Part shown: positions 46,001 to 54,992 of the stretch, piece by piece
How positions within the stretch are numbered: the stretch's first letter is position 1
Layout: each line of letters opens with the position of its first letter
Notes under the pieces: model-generated
The model's database searches: none
Told to the model about the DNA's origin: nothing
Seen by the model: only the letters and a program-made list of their open reading frames with translations
From: Maricaulis sp.
GTDB lineage: Bacteria > Pseudomonadota > Alphaproteobacteria > Caulobacterales > Maricaulaceae
Length of the DNA: 64,000 nucleotides
Reading direction: 5' to 3'
Assembly: GCF_017642925.1 (NCBI RefSeq)
Contig: NZ_JAEPOL010000015.1
Coordinates: forward strand, 18,160-82,159
Program-made: the position numbers and the translations under genes

Positions 46001-46819
46001 TCATTCGAGATCCGGCGCATAGAGCCGGATCAGGCTGAGATCGTAGTTGGTGTCGAGCGTGAAGGCGGTGCCCAGAATCTGGCCGATCCCCGTCATCAGG
46101 AGCGTGACCGGCATGAGCAGTACGAGGCCCAGCAGGCGCAGGGCCGCGCCACCCGCACTATGGCTGTAGAAGCGCACGATAATCCGGCCGGTGCAGAAAT
46201 AATAGACGATCATGGCAAAGCCGATTCCCAGCGAGAACCAGCCAAGGCCCAGGAGAATCAGCGGAATGGTCGCGATCATCACCACGAAGGACGCATTGGT
46301 GGCGGTGAGGAAGAATTGCAGATGCCCCCAGAGCGGCACGCCGGGGCGGTAGAGCTTCAGCAGCAGCAGATAGGGCAGGGCGGTGATGATCGTGATCGGC
46401 CAGAGCAGCATGGCGCCCCAGCTTTCGACGGTCTGGTTGACCTCTGCGTGGGTCGGTACCTCACCGCTGGCAGTCTGCCCGGTAGCGAGCCAGGCCTCGA
46501 CCGCTTCCGGTTCGACACTCACCGTGAGCTGGTCCAGTGAGCCCGCCAGCGGCGTGCCGAACAGCGAGGCGACGACAAACTGGAAGGAAAAGAGCGCGAC
46601 GAAGACGCGAACGGGCGAGAGATATTGGCTGAAATCGCCTTTTGCGCCGGCCAGTGCCACATCCGGCGTCCGGGTCAGCGAATGCCAGAGGGTGCGGAAG
46701 ATGCGCCCGTCCAGATCGAAGGCGGCGATCGACACGGAGTCGAGAATGTCGTTCGGCTTTGCCTTCGCCGCGGGCTTTTCCTCGGTATCCACGTCTGCAT
46801 CCTCCCCCTTGCACAGCAT
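46001..46819 (-). CDS. Multi-pass membrane protein (DUF3667-like)
   Basis: A 272-aa protein with a charged cytoplasmic N-terminus (DTEEKPAAKAKPND), a segment RIFRTLWHSLTRTPDVALAGAKGDFSQYLSPVRVFV that resembles DUF3667 proteins, then about five membrane helices and a soluble C-terminus. Function is unknown. ATG 46819 is preferred as it starts the first plausible coding segment; upstream sequence belongs to the divergent oxidoreductase region. Confidence 0.72.
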   Translation of the reverse strand: MLCKGEDADVDTEEKPAAKAKPNDILDSVSIAAFDLDGRIFRTLWHSLTRTPDVALAGAKGDFSQYLSPVRVFVALFSFQFVVASLFGTPLAGSLDQLTVSVEPEAVEAWLATGQTASGEVPTHAEVNQTVESWGAMLLWPITIITALPYLLLLKLYRPGVPLWGHLQFFLTATNASFVVMIATIPLILLGLGWFSLGIGFAMIVYYFCTGRIIVRFYSHSAGGAALRLLGLVLLMPVTLLMTGIGQILGTAFTLDTNYDLSLIRLYAPDLE

Positions 46820-46969
46820 GGTAGTGCGCTTCGATCTGCGTGCAAGCCGGTTCGACGCTGCGGTATGGCGGCAGCGGGCTGCAATGCGCGGAAACACGTC
46901 TTGATGCAGGAGCGGCTTGATCGCAGGGGCGGGCGGGGTATTCAGCCGACAGACGGACAAGGACGTATC

Positions 46970-47899
46970 ATGGTTTCGGAAAACAAGCGCCTGCGGGCCG
47001 GTGTTGTCGGTGCAGGCGTGTTCGGCGGTTTCCACGCCTCGAAATATGCGGCGCATGAGCGGGCCGATCTGGTCGGTGTCTATGAACCCGATATCGAGAA
47101 GGCGCGGGCGCTGGCGCACAAGCATGGCGCAAAGGCCTATGACAATCTGGCCCGTCTGATCGCCGATTGCGATGCCGTCACGGTCGCCTCGCCGGCGGTC
47201 CACCATTTCGAAGCCGCCGCGGCCGCGCTGGCAAACGGCCGCCACGTCCTGGTCGAAAAGCCGATTGCCTCCAGTGTCGAGGAAGCGCGAGAGCTGATCC
47301 AGCTGGCTGCGACGCATGGCTGCGTGCTGCAGGTGGGTCACCAGGAGCGCTTCGTGTTCAACGCGATGGGCCTGTTTGCGGTGCCGGACCGTCCCAAGCG
47401 CATCGTCGCCAGCCGCATGGGCCCGCCGTCCGAGCGCTGTCTCGACGTGTCGGTGACGCTGGACCTGATGGTGCACGATCTCGATCTCGCCATTGCGCTG
47501 GCCGGCGGGGCGGTGACATCCGTCGAGGGCGAGGTCGACAAGGGCCGTTTCGGCACGCCGGATATCGCCCGGGCAAAGCTCGTCTTCGACAATGGCTGCG
47601 TCGCCGAGCTGGAAGCCAGCCGGGTCCATCACGAACGCGATCGCAAGATGCGGGTGGAATACGAAACCGGCGTTCTGGAGATCGATTTCGTCGCCAAGAC
47701 CTTCGAGAATTCCACGCCCTACGCGCTCAATGCCGATTTCGCCGAGACCCCGGTTGCGCGCGATTCCCTGAGGGCCAATGTCAACGCCTTCATCGCCTCC
47801 GTGCTGGACGGCGAGCCGGTCGCGGTGCCGGGCATTGCCGGCCTGCGCGCGCTGGATGCGGCCCGGGCGATCGACGGGGCGCGTGTCTACGGATCGTGA
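46970..47899 (+). CDS. Gfo/Idh/MocA family oxidoreductase
   Basis: A 309-aa NAD(P)-dependent sugar dehydrogenase-like protein: Rossmann GVVGAGVFGGFHASKY, the EKP motif in VLVEKPIASS and the second-domain GHQERF and LMVHDLDLA with catalytic-type Asp/His. Members oxidise sugars, inositols or UDP-sugars; the substrate is not evident. The GHxERF and HDLD pattern resembles enzymes acting on nucleotide amino sugars, a weak hint. ATG 46970 follows AAGG. nadE starts 40 bp downstream. Confidence 0.88.
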   Translation: MVSENKRLRAGVVGAGVFGGFHASKYAAHERADLVGVYEPDIEKARALAHKHGAKAYDNLARLIADCDAVTVASPAVHHFEAAAAALANGRHVLVEKPIASSVEEARELIQLAATHGCVLQVGHQERFVFNAMGLFAVPDRPKRIVASRMGPPSERCLDVSVTLDLMVHDLDLAIALAGGAVTSVEGEVDKGRFGTPDIARAKLVFDNGCVAELEASRVHHERDRKMRVEYETGVLEIDFVAKTFENSTPYALNADFAETPVARDSLRANVNAFIASVLDGEPVAVPGIAGLRALDAARAIDGARVYGS

Positions 47900-47939
47900 G
47901 CCTCTTGCGGCGGGGCACGGCGCGGTCTAAGTCGCCCTC

Positions 47940-49604
47940 ATGACGGACCGGATTTCCATTCTGACGGCCCAGCTCAACCCCGTGGTCGGGGATGTGTCGG
48001 GCAATCTGGCCAAGGCGCGCGCCGCGATGGCCGACGGGCGCACCCGCGGCGCCGACCTTGTCGTCTTCCCGGAAATGTTCCTCCTGGGCTATCCGCCCGA
48101 GGACCTGGTGCTCAAGCCGGCGGCCGTCGAGGCCTGCAAGCGCGCACTGGATACGCTGGTCGAGGACACCAAGTCCGGCCCGGCCGTGCTGGTCGGCCTG
48201 CCCTGGCGCCAGGGGCGCAAGCTGCACAATGCCGTCGCGCTGATCGATGACGGCCATCTCGTCGCCCTGCGCTTCAAGCATGAATTGCCCAATTACGCCG
48301 TGTTCGACGAGATGCGTGTCTTCCAGCCGGGCCCGGTGCCGGAGATCGTCAAATGGCGCGGCATCCGCCTCGGCTTGCCGATCTGTGAGGACATCTGGCG
48401 CGAGACGGTGCCGCAGGCGCTGATCGACCAGGGCGCCGAGATGATGATCGTCATCAATGGCTCGCCCTGGCGCCGCACGATCGAGCGCGAGCGCAAGACC
48501 GCTTTTTCCGCCTGGTTCGACCGCTGGCAGGGCCGCAAGGCGATGATCTTCGTCAACCAGGTCGGCGGCCAGGACGAGCTGGTCTTCGACGGCGCCGGCT
48601 TTGCCCGTGACAGCGCCGGCGAGACCGTCCAGCGCCTGCCCGCTTTCGAGGAGGCGATGGACCTCGCCGTCTGGCAGCGCACAGAAACCGGCTGGTCCTG
48701 CGACAGCGAGGCGCGGGCGCCGGTCGTGTCCGGGCTCGAGGCCGACTGGAAGGCGATGGTGCTGGCGCTACGCGATTATGTCGACAAGGCCGGTTTCCCG
48801 GGCGTTGTGCTGGGCATGTCCGGCGGCATCGACAGTGCGATCTCGGCGGCGATTGCCGTCGATGCGCTGGGACCGGAGCGGGTGTGGGCGGTGATGATGC
48901 CGTCGAAATACACCTCGCAGGAAAGCCTCGAGGATGCCCGCGAATGCGCGCAGATGCTGGGCATCCGCTACGACATCATCGATGTCGAGCCGACCATCGA
49001 GGCGTTCGGATCGACCCTCGCCGGGGTGTTTGCCGGCAAGGAACCCGACACGACCGAGGAAAACATCCAGTCGCGCGCCCGCGGCGTCGTGCTGATGGCG
49101 CTGTCCAACAAATTCGGTCCGATGGTGCTGTCCACCGGCAACAAGTCGGAAATGGCCGTCGGCTATGCCACGCTCTATGGCGACATGAATGGCGGCTATA
49201 ACGCGCTCAAGGACGTCTACAAGACGGAAGTCTTCGAGCTGGCCTGGTGGCGTAATGCCCATCCGCGCGCGACCGGTCTCGGTCCCGTCGGCCAGGTCAT
49301 TCCCGAGCGCATCATCACCAAACCGCCCTCGGCCGAGCTGCGTGAAGACCAGACCGACCAGGACAGCCTGCCGCCCTATGACGTGCTGGATGCCATTCTC
49401 TTCGCCCTCGTCGAGGAGGAGCGTTCGGTGCGCGACCTCGTCGCCGAAGGCCAGGACGAGGCGACGGTGCGCCGCATCGAGAACCTGCTCTACCGCGCCG
49501 AATACAAGCGCCGCCAGGCGCCGCCGGGCGTGAAGATCGGCTCCAAGAATTTCGGCCGCGACCGCCGCTACCCCATCACCAACCGGTTCAAGTCGGGGGA
49601 TTGA
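47940..49604 (+). CDS. nadE: Glutamine-dependent NAD+ synthetase
   Basis: A 554-aa enzyme converting deamido-NAD+ to NAD+. The N-terminal nitrilase-type glutaminase has Glu45 (VFPEMFLLGYPPEDL), the Lys in FKHELPNYAVFDE and the Cys in LPICEDIW; the C-terminal synthetase has the P-loop GMSGGIDSAIS and ALSNKFGPMVLSTGNKSEMAVGYATLYGDM. Complete and of the expected length. Confidence 0.95.
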   Translation: MTDRISILTAQLNPVVGDVSGNLAKARAAMADGRTRGADLVVFPEMFLLGYPPEDLVLKPAAVEACKRALDTLVEDTKSGPAVLVGLPWRQGRKLHNAVALIDDGHLVALRFKHELPNYAVFDEMRVFQPGPVPEIVKWRGIRLGLPICEDIWRETVPQALIDQGAEMMIVINGSPWRRTIERERKTAFSAWFDRWQGRKAMIFVNQVGGQDELVFDGAGFARDSAGETVQRLPAFEEAMDLAVWQRTETGWSCDSEARAPVVSGLEADWKAMVLALRDYVDKAGFPGVVLGMSGGIDSAISAAIAVDALGPERVWAVMMPSKYTSQESLEDARECAQMLGIRYDIIDVEPTIEAFGSTLAGVFAGKEPDTTEENIQSRARGVVLMALSNKFGPMVLSTGNKSEMAVGYATLYGDMNGGYNALKDVYKTEVFELAWWRNAHPRATGLGPVGQVIPERIITKPPSAELREDQTDQDSLPPYDVLDAILFALVEEERSVRDLVAEGQDEATVRRIENLLYRAEYKRRQAPPGVKIGSKNFGRDRRYPITNRFKSGD

Positions 49605-49614
49605 TGGTCGATAT

Positions 49615-49762
49615 CCCCTTCTCCCCGGCTGGGGGAGAAGGTGGCCCAAAGGGCCGGATGAGGGGCGCCGCGCTGCGGCCAAGAGAACCCTTTGATTGCG
49701 TCCTGACGGACGCGCCCCTCACCCCTCGCTGCGCTCGGACCTCTCCCCGGTCGGGGAGAGGT
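49615..49762. repeat. Dispersed palindromic repeat, CTCCCCGG type
   Basis: Contains CTTCTCCCC-GGCT-GGGGGAGAAG and CCTCTCCCCGG-T-CGGGGAGAGG hairpins bracketing GAGGGGCGC / GCGCCCCTC arms. Extragenic, between nadE and the membrane-protein gene. Confidence 0.7.
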
Positions 49763-49814
49763 GCTGTGATCCCCTTCACCCCTGCGACACCCCGCCCCAT
49801 CCTTTTGTTCCGAA

Positions 49815-49834
49815 ATTTCTGTCAAAACAGAAAT
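49815..49834 (+). promoter_or_regulatory. Perfect 20-bp dyad, likely operator
   Basis: ATTTCTGTCAAAACAGAAAT has perfect 8-bp arms and a CAAA centre, 19 bp before the start of the membrane-protein gene and overlapping the likely leader. No T tract follows, so an operator is more likely than a terminator. The cognate regulator is not identified in the window. Confidence 0.5.
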
Positions 49835-49853
49835 AGATGAAAAGGAGGCCGCC

Positions 49854-50303
49854 ATGACTGTCGCAACGCCTGCCACGAGAGCCGCCGGAACCCTCGCCCG
49901 CACCATCCTCCGCCCCGTCGGCGCCTGGCTGGTCGCCTGTTTCGCCAGCGGCGCGGCGCTGGTGGCGGCCTTCGGCATGATCGGGGCCGTGGGCGAACGG
50001 CCGAGCGCGCCGGATATCGCCGAATTCGCAGCGGCGATCCTTCCCGGCACCCTCTATTTCGGTGTCTTCATGATCGTGCTGACGGCCATCCCCACCTTTA
50101 TCTTTGTCTGGATCATGCACAGCCAGGGCTGGAAGAAGATCTATACCAGCGCCCTGTTCGGCGGGCTCACCGGCGCCGGTGTCTTCCAGCTCTTCGGCTT
50201 TCCCATCCGGCACGGCGCCGACGCCATACCGGTCACCGTGATGTTCTTCTGCGTCGGCCTGGTCGGCGGCGGGGTCTACCGGCTGGTGGCGGGGAAGCAC
50301 TGA
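49854..50303 (+). CDS. Unknown four-helix membrane protein (149 aa)
   Basis: Four predicted membrane helices (about 20-45, 60-85, 98-118, 122-143) separated by short loops; no family recognised. AAGGAGG precedes ATG 49854. It is preceded by a perfect dyad, suggesting dedicated regulation. gltX follows 70 bp later. Confidence 0.75.
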   Translation: MTVATPATRAAGTLARTILRPVGAWLVACFASGAALVAAFGMIGAVGERPSAPDIAEFAAAILPGTLYFGVFMIVLTAIPTFIFVWIMHSQGWKKIYTSALFGGLTGAGVFQLFGFPIRHGADAIPVTVMFFCVGLVGGGVYRLVAGKH

Positions 50304-50373
50304 ACCCCCGCTTGCCCCGGCGCGCGCGCGGCGCTAAGCCCTGCGGCTCATCTTCGAGCCAAGGCCTGCACCG

Positions 50374-51711
50374 ATGACCAAAGTCCGTTTTGCGCCCAGC
50401 CCGACCGGCAAGCTTCATGTCGGCAATGTCCGCACCGCGATCTTCAACTTTCTGTTCGCGCGCAAGGCGGGCGGGACTTTCCTGCTGCGCATCGACGACA
50501 CGGATACGGAACGCTCGACGCAGGCCCATGAGGACGGCATCCGCACCGACCTGACCTGGCTGGGCATCACCTGGGACGACACGTTCAAGCAGTCCGAGCG
50601 CTTCGAGCGCTATGGCGCGGCAGCGGAAAAGCTGAAGGCGAAGGGCCTGCTCTATCCCTGCTACGAGACCGGTGACGAGCTGGAGCGCAAGCGCCGCCTG
50701 CAAATGGCGAACGGCCGTCCGCCGGTCTATGACCGCGCCGCGCTGGAACTGACCGAGGCCGACCGCGCGAAGCTGGAAGCCGAAGGCCGCAAGCCGCACT
50801 GGCGCTTCAAGCTGTCGGGTAATCCGGTGGAATGGGACGATATGGTGCGCGGCCATGTCGCCATCGAGACCTCGTCGCTGTCCGATCCGATCCTGATCCG
50901 CGAGGACGGTTCCTATCTCTACACCCTGCCGAGCGTGGTCGACGATATCGAGGCGGAGATCACCCACATCATCCGCGGCGAGGACCACACCACGAATTCC
51001 GGCGCCCAGATCGAGATCTTCGAGGCGCTGGGCGGTGCTGCCCCCAAATTCGGTCACCAGGCCCTGCTGGTCGGTGCCGATGGCGGCAAGCTGTCCAAGC
51101 GGACCGGTTCGCTGGGGATTGCCGAGCTGCGCGACGAGGAGGGCATCGAGCCGATGGCGATCATGTCGCTCCTCTCCAGGATCGGCACTTCCGACCCGGT
51201 CGACGCCTTCGCCGATATCGACGGCCTGCTCGAAGGCTTCGACCTGGGCAAGCTGTCGCGTTCGCCGGCGCGTTTCGATCCCGAAGAGCTCAAGCGCGTG
51301 AATGCCAAACTCCTGCACACGCTGCCCTATGCCGAGGCGCAGCCGCGCCTGGCCATGCTGGGCGCCGATGGCGGCGAGGCCTTCTGGAATGCGGTGCGCC
51401 CGAATCTGGAACGCCTGGACGATGCCAAGAGCTGGATGAGGCTGGTCGAGGGACCGGTGACGCCGGTGATCGAGGATGCCGGCTATGCCGCCGCCGCGGC
51501 CGAACACCTGCCGGCCGGCACGCTCACCGAGGCGAGCTGGGGCGAGTGGACGAATGCGCTCAAGGCCGCGACCGGCCGCAAGGGCAAGGAGCTCTTCATG
51601 CCGCTGCGCCTGATGCTGACCGGCGAGCCGCGCGGTCCGGAAATGGCTGTCCTCCTGCCGCTGCTGGGCCGCGACACGGTGCTCAAGCGCCTGCAGGGCG
51701 AAACGGCCTAA
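50374..51711 (+). CDS. gltX: Glutamyl-tRNA synthetase
   Basis: A 445-aa class I synthetase with the HIGH-type motif PSPTGKLHVGNVRTA and the KMSKS-type motif GKLSKRTGSLG. The zinc-binding cysteines of some GluRS are not obvious (YPCYETGDELE). It is somewhat shorter than the 470-aa norm; many alphaproteobacteria carry two gltX genes, and this form with LGIAELRDEEGIEPMAIMSLL resembles the second type, so another copy may exist elsewhere. Confidence 0.93.
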   Translation: MTKVRFAPSPTGKLHVGNVRTAIFNFLFARKAGGTFLLRIDDTDTERSTQAHEDGIRTDLTWLGITWDDTFKQSERFERYGAAAEKLKAKGLLYPCYETGDELERKRRLQMANGRPPVYDRAALELTEADRAKLEAEGRKPHWRFKLSGNPVEWDDMVRGHVAIETSSLSDPILIREDGSYLYTLPSVVDDIEAEITHIIRGEDHTTNSGAQIEIFEALGGAAPKFGHQALLVGADGGKLSKRTGSLGIAELRDEEGIEPMAIMSLLSRIGTSDPVDAFADIDGLLEGFDLGKLSRSPARFDPEELKRVNAKLLHTLPYAEAQPRLAMLGADGGEAFWNAVRPNLERLDDAKSWMRLVEGPVTPVIEDAGYAAAAAEHLPAGTLTEASWGEWTNALKAATGRKGKELFMPLRLMLTGEPRGPEMAVLLPLLGRDTVLKRLQGETA

Positions 51712-51721
51712 GTCGCACCAA

Positions 51722-51885
51722 GGGCTCGCCCCGCCTGCGGGGGAGCTGTCCGCGTCAGCGGACTGAGGGGGCGCTGCCAAAGCAGCGCAGAGCGCGATAG
51801 CGCGCAACCGACTCACCCCCATCGACCTCACCCGGCCCCAGGGGCCGGGCTCGGCCACTTCCCCCGCTTCGCAGGGGAAGCCCTG
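51722..51885. repeat. Dispersed palindromic repeat between gltX and the hydrolase operon
   Basis: Contains CCCCGCCTGCGGGG, GTCCGCGTCAGCGGAC, GCTGCCAAAGCAGC, GCGCGATAGCGCGC, CCGGCCCCAGGGGCCGG and CCCCCGCTTCGCAGGGG hairpins in series. No gene is present in 51712-51998. Confidence 0.7.
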
Positions 51886-51918
51886 TGTGTGCGCAAAAGT
51901 CGAGAGTTTCTGTCTTTA

Positions 51919-51968
51919 AGTCAGGTTATCTTGACACGCGCGCCTCGTAATGTCAGGTTTACGTGACA
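51919..51968 (+). promoter_or_regulatory. Twin operators of the XRE-regulated operon
   Basis: AGTCAGGTTATCTTGACA (51919-51936) and TGTCAGGTTTACGTGACA (51951-51968) share the form TGTCA-N8-TGACA and start 32 bp apart, three helical turns. They lie directly before the hydrolase gene whose operon ends with an XRE regulator; the first contains a TTGACA -35-like hexamer. Confidence 0.6.
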
Positions 51969-51998
51969 GTAAGTCATATCAACCTGATGGAGCTTTCC

Positions 51999-52907
51999 AT
52001 GTTCAAGTTCAAACCCGTGCCGCCGGCGATCGGCGCTCTGATTGCTGCCGCGACCGCGCTGACCGCCGTGATGGCGGCTGAGGCCAGCGGCCAGGAGACG
52101 CTGCAGGTCGAGCGGGCCGGCACGGCCGGTGCACGCACGGTGATCCTGGTTCCGGGCCTGGCGACGCCGGGTGAAGTCTGGGACGGAACGGCCGGGCATT
52201 TTGAAAACACGGCGGACCTGTATGTCGTTACCCTGGCCGGGTTTGGCGGTGCGGCACCGGCTGAGCGCTCCGCCGGTGTGATCGAGACAGCGGTCGCCGA
52301 TCTGACAGCGCTGATCGACCGGGAGGGGCTGACGGACGCCGTGGTCGTCGGACACTCGATGGGCGGCCAGATTGCGCTGCAGCTCGCCGCCGCCCGGCCG
52401 GATGCCGTTAGCGATGTGGTCGTCGTCGACAGTGCGCCCTTCTTCGCCCGCCTTTTCAATCCGGCCATCACGGCTGACCAGGCCGCGGCCTTCGGTCAGG
52501 CGACCGCAGCCCAGATGGCGGCGATGGATCGCGACACCTATCTGGCCCAGTCGCGCATGGGCCTGCCCATCCAGTCGATCTCGGACGAAGGCCAGGCGCA
52601 GGTGCTGGCCTGGATGGAGGCCTCCGACCAGGCCACCGTCGCCACGGCGTTCGGGGAAGTGGCCGGCAGCGACTTCTCGCCCGTGCTCGCCGGTGTGACG
52701 GCAGACGTGACGGTCCTGGTCGCCTGGGCGCCGGGCGCGCCGGTGGGCGCAGAGGCGCTGGCCGGTGTCTATTCCAGCCAGTACGCTGGCTTGGAATCGG
52801 TTGAGGTCGGCGTGATCGAGGGATCGCGTCACTTCATCATGATCGACCAGCCGGACGCGTTCGCCGAACGCCTGGCGGCTGTGATCGCAAACGGGGAGGG
52901 TGAATGA
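51999..52907 (+). CDS. Exported alpha/beta hydrolase
   Basis: A 302-aa protein with an N-terminal signal sequence (about 1-32) and an alpha/beta hydrolase domain: oxyanion region VILVPGLATPGEVWDG, nucleophile elbow VVGHSMGG (Ser120) and the catalytic His in GSRHFIMIDQPDAFAERL. ATG 51999 is preceded by GGAG at six bases; ATG 51987 and GTG 51963 are less favourable. First gene of a three-gene operon with overlapping starts. Confidence 0.87.
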   Translation: MFKFKPVPPAIGALIAAATALTAVMAAEASGQETLQVERAGTAGARTVILVPGLATPGEVWDGTAGHFENTADLYVVTLAGFGGAAPAERSAGVIETAVADLTALIDREGLTDAVVVGHSMGGQIALQLAAARPDAVSDVVVVDSAPFFARLFNPAITADQAAAFGQATAAQMAAMDRDTYLAQSRMGLPIQSISDEGQAQVLAWMEASDQATVATAFGEVAGSDFSPVLAGVTADVTVLVAWAPGAPVGAEALAGVYSSQYAGLESVEVGVIEGSRHFIMIDQPDAFAERLAAVIANGEGE

Positions 52908-53311
52908 TGGCGGCTGACAGGAAACCGTCCGCGAACAGGCGCTATGTCGTCCATTTCGGCGTTGCGATGCTCGCCTACATGCTGGTGCTGTTCGGCTCGA
53001 TCACGGCGATCAACAATGGCGAGCTGTCGGGCTGGTCGGCGGGGCTCGCCTCGCTGACCCCGCTGATCCCGGCCTTCTATGCCCTCAGGGCCTTCATCGT
53101 GCGCATCCGCGAGATGGACGAATACCAGCGGCGCATCGCCACAGAGGCCATCCTGTGGGCCGCCGGCATCGTCGGCTTTGCCAGTTTCGGCTATGGCTTC
53201 CTGGCCGGTGCCGTGGAGGTGCCCGAGATCAGCCTGATCTGGGTATTGCCTGCCCTGGCCGGCTCGTTCGGCGTCGCACAGTGTTACCTCTACTGGCGGG
53301 AAAACCGGTGA
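52904..53311 (+). CDS. Membrane protein of the hydrolase/XRE operon
   Basis: A 135-aa protein with four membrane helices in two pairs, joined by a conserved cytoplasmic-looking loop RAFIVRIREMDEYQRRIATEAILWA. Such proteins are frequently coupled to small XRE regulators like the one that follows. ATG 52904 overlaps the hydrolase stop by 4 bp. Function unknown. Confidence 0.8.
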   Translation: MMAADRKPSANRRYVVHFGVAMLAYMLVLFGSITAINNGELSGWSAGLASLTPLIPAFYALRAFIVRIREMDEYQRRIATEAILWAAGIVGFASFGYGFLAGAVEVPEISLIWVLPALAGSFGVAQCYLYWRENR

Positions 53312-53511
53312 GGAACCGGTTGCGCGTGCTACGGGCCGAACGCCGCTGGAGCCAGGCCGAGCTGGGCGAGCGGGTCGGGGTGTCGCGCCAGGCGATCAAC
53401 GCGGTCGAAACCGGCAAGCACGACCCCTCGCTGACCCTCGCCTTTGCCCTGGCACACGCCTTCGAACTGACAATCGAGGACGTGTTCGACCCGCATGGCG
53501 AGCCGGATTAG
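53308..53511 (+). CDS. Small XRE-family transcriptional regulator
   Basis: A 67-aa protein that is essentially a single helix-turn-helix: RNRLRVLRAERRWSQAEL, GVSRQAINAVETGKHDPSL, ALAHAFELTIEDVF. GTG 53308 overlaps the preceding stop (GTGA). Being the last gene of the operon with two matching operators at its front, it is probably an autorepressor. Confidence 0.9.
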   Translation: MRNRLRVLRAERRWSQAELGERVGVSRQAINAVETGKHDPSLTLAFALAHAFELTIEDVFDPHGEPD

Positions 53512-53602
53512 GGCTGTCGCGCCGGATGTGAATGGCAAAATGCACAAGCAGACCTTACTTTTGCCATCGAACATCGCTCATACTGCAGGTCCGGGAATGG
53601 GG

Positions 53603-53630
53603 GACCCGCGCAGCTCCGGCGGCGCGGGTC
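53603..53630 (+). terminator. Possible terminator after the XRE operon
   Basis: Strong stem GACCCGCGC / GCGCGGGTC with a 10-base loop, about 90 bp after the regulator stop; only a weak T-rich tail follows. Confidence 0.4.
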
Positions 53631-53722
53631 TTGCATCCGGTAGAGCAGTCTGACGAAATGCCCGCGCCGGCACGCCATGACAGCCGGCCATAACACCGCC
53701 GGCCGATGACAGGAGGTCCGCC

Positions 53723-54757
53723 ATGACCGCAACGCGGTCGTTCATCATAGCCGCCGTACTCGCCGCCCTGGCGATCGCTGCCGCGATGGCCTTCATCATG
53801 TACCGGCCTTCTGCCGACCAGAGTGTGCCGCAACAGCCGGCCGAGACCGCTCGGTCCGGCGAGACCGGTGGCGAGCGCGGTACCACACCGGCCGCCATGA
53901 TCGCGCCGCCCGTCTTCGACATCGTGCGCGTCGCGCCCGTCGGCTCTGCCGTCACGGCCGGCCGCGGCGAACCCGGCGCGACGATCCAGCTCCTGGCCGA
54001 TGGCGAACCCCTGACATTCACCGGCGAAGCGGGTGAGCGCACCGATACCCAGACCATCAATGAGCGCGGCGAATGGGTGATCATTCCCGACGAGCCACTG
54101 CCCTCGGGCGCGGTCGAGCTGTCCTTGCGCATGGTGGCGCCGGACGGGCGGGAAATGATGTCCGAACAGGTCGTCGTCGTGTCCATTCCCGAACAGCGCG
54201 GTCCGACGCCGCTGGTCGTTGTGGGCCGTCCCGGCGAAGCCAGCCGTGTCTGGCAATGCCCGTCCTGCCTGGATGCGGAAATGGGCACGCTGGTGCTGGA
54301 AACCGTCGATTATGATTCCACCGGTGCCGTGATCTTCTCCGGCCGGGCCGAGACCGGCACGACTGTCCGCATATTCGCCAATGGCGCGCTGGTCGGTGAA
54401 ACCCAAGTCGGCCGGGATGGCCGCTGGGACATGCAGGCCGGCTCCCTCCTGGCGCCGGGTGTCTATGATCTTCAGATCGACCAGGTCGAGCCGGACGGCA
54501 ATGTCTCCGCCGTGATCGTGCTGCCCTTCGAGCGCGTCGCGCCGGAAGCGCTCAATCTGGGCCCCGATTCCGTCGTGGTCCAGCCGGGCAATTCGCTGTG
54601 GCGCCTGGCCCGCCGTCTCTATGGCGAGGGTATCCAGTACACGGTGATCTATGAGGCCAATCGCAGCCAGATCCGCGATCCCGACCTGATCTATCCCGGC
54701 CAGGTCTTCCAGGCCCCGCGTGACGCCGACGGTGCCGATGGCGAGGGCGACGGGTAG
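53723..54757 (+). CDS. Membrane-anchored Ig-like / LysM domain protein
   Basis: A 344-aa envelope protein: N-terminal anchor helix (about 6-27), a Thr/Gly/Glu-rich linker, two Ig-like beta domains (about 65-150, SAVTAGRGEPGATIQLLADGEP; about 190-270, IFSGRAETGTTVRIFANGALV), and a C-terminal LysM domain (VVVQPGNSLWRLARRLYGEGIQYTVIYEANRSQI) that binds peptidoglycan. A WQCPSCL motif between the Ig-like units gives one CxxC pair. AGGAGG precedes the start. Monocistronic. Confidence 0.88.
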   Translation: MTATRSFIIAAVLAALAIAAAMAFIMYRPSADQSVPQQPAETARSGETGGERGTTPAAMIAPPVFDIVRVAPVGSAVTAGRGEPGATIQLLADGEPLTFTGEAGERTDTQTINERGEWVIIPDEPLPSGAVELSLRMVAPDGREMMSEQVVVVSIPEQRGPTPLVVVGRPGEASRVWQCPSCLDAEMGTLVLETVDYDSTGAVIFSGRAETGTTVRIFANGALVGETQVGRDGRWDMQAGSLLAPGVYDLQIDQVEPDGNVSAVIVLPFERVAPEALNLGPDSVVVQPGNSLWRLARRLYGEGIQYTVIYEANRSQIRDPDLIYPGQVFQAPRDADGADGEGDG

Positions 54758-54786
54758 GACGCGCGCTTGGGCGACAAGGATATCCT

Positions 54787-54917
54787 GCTTCCCCCGGACC
54801 CGTTCCGGGGCCTCGTGCTCAAGAAGAACTGTTGCCGCCTGGAGCCACTTGGCACTGCACAGATAGCCGACGCGGTTTGTCGTTGACTGGCAGGCCCCGG
54901 AACGAGTCCGGGGAAAG
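54787..54917. repeat. Dispersed inverted repeat, CCCCCGGACCCGTTCCGGGG type
   Basis: Left arm CTTCCCCCGGACCCGTTCCGGGGCC and right arm GGCCCCGGAACGAGTCCGGGGAAAG are inverted copies around an unrelated 80-bp core. Extragenic; related to the shorter copies at 63809 and 63920. Confidence 0.75.
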
Positions 54918-54992
54918 CGGGCGCTTTCGAAGTATCGACATGCAGTCTCCCGCACTGGCGCGGCGCGGCCGCGCGCCCTATGTCTCGTCGCG

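Noticed and set aside
51722-51885. CRISPR array
   Set aside because: The repeated units are unequal hairpins, not regularly spaced identical repeats with unique spacers. No array is present in the window.
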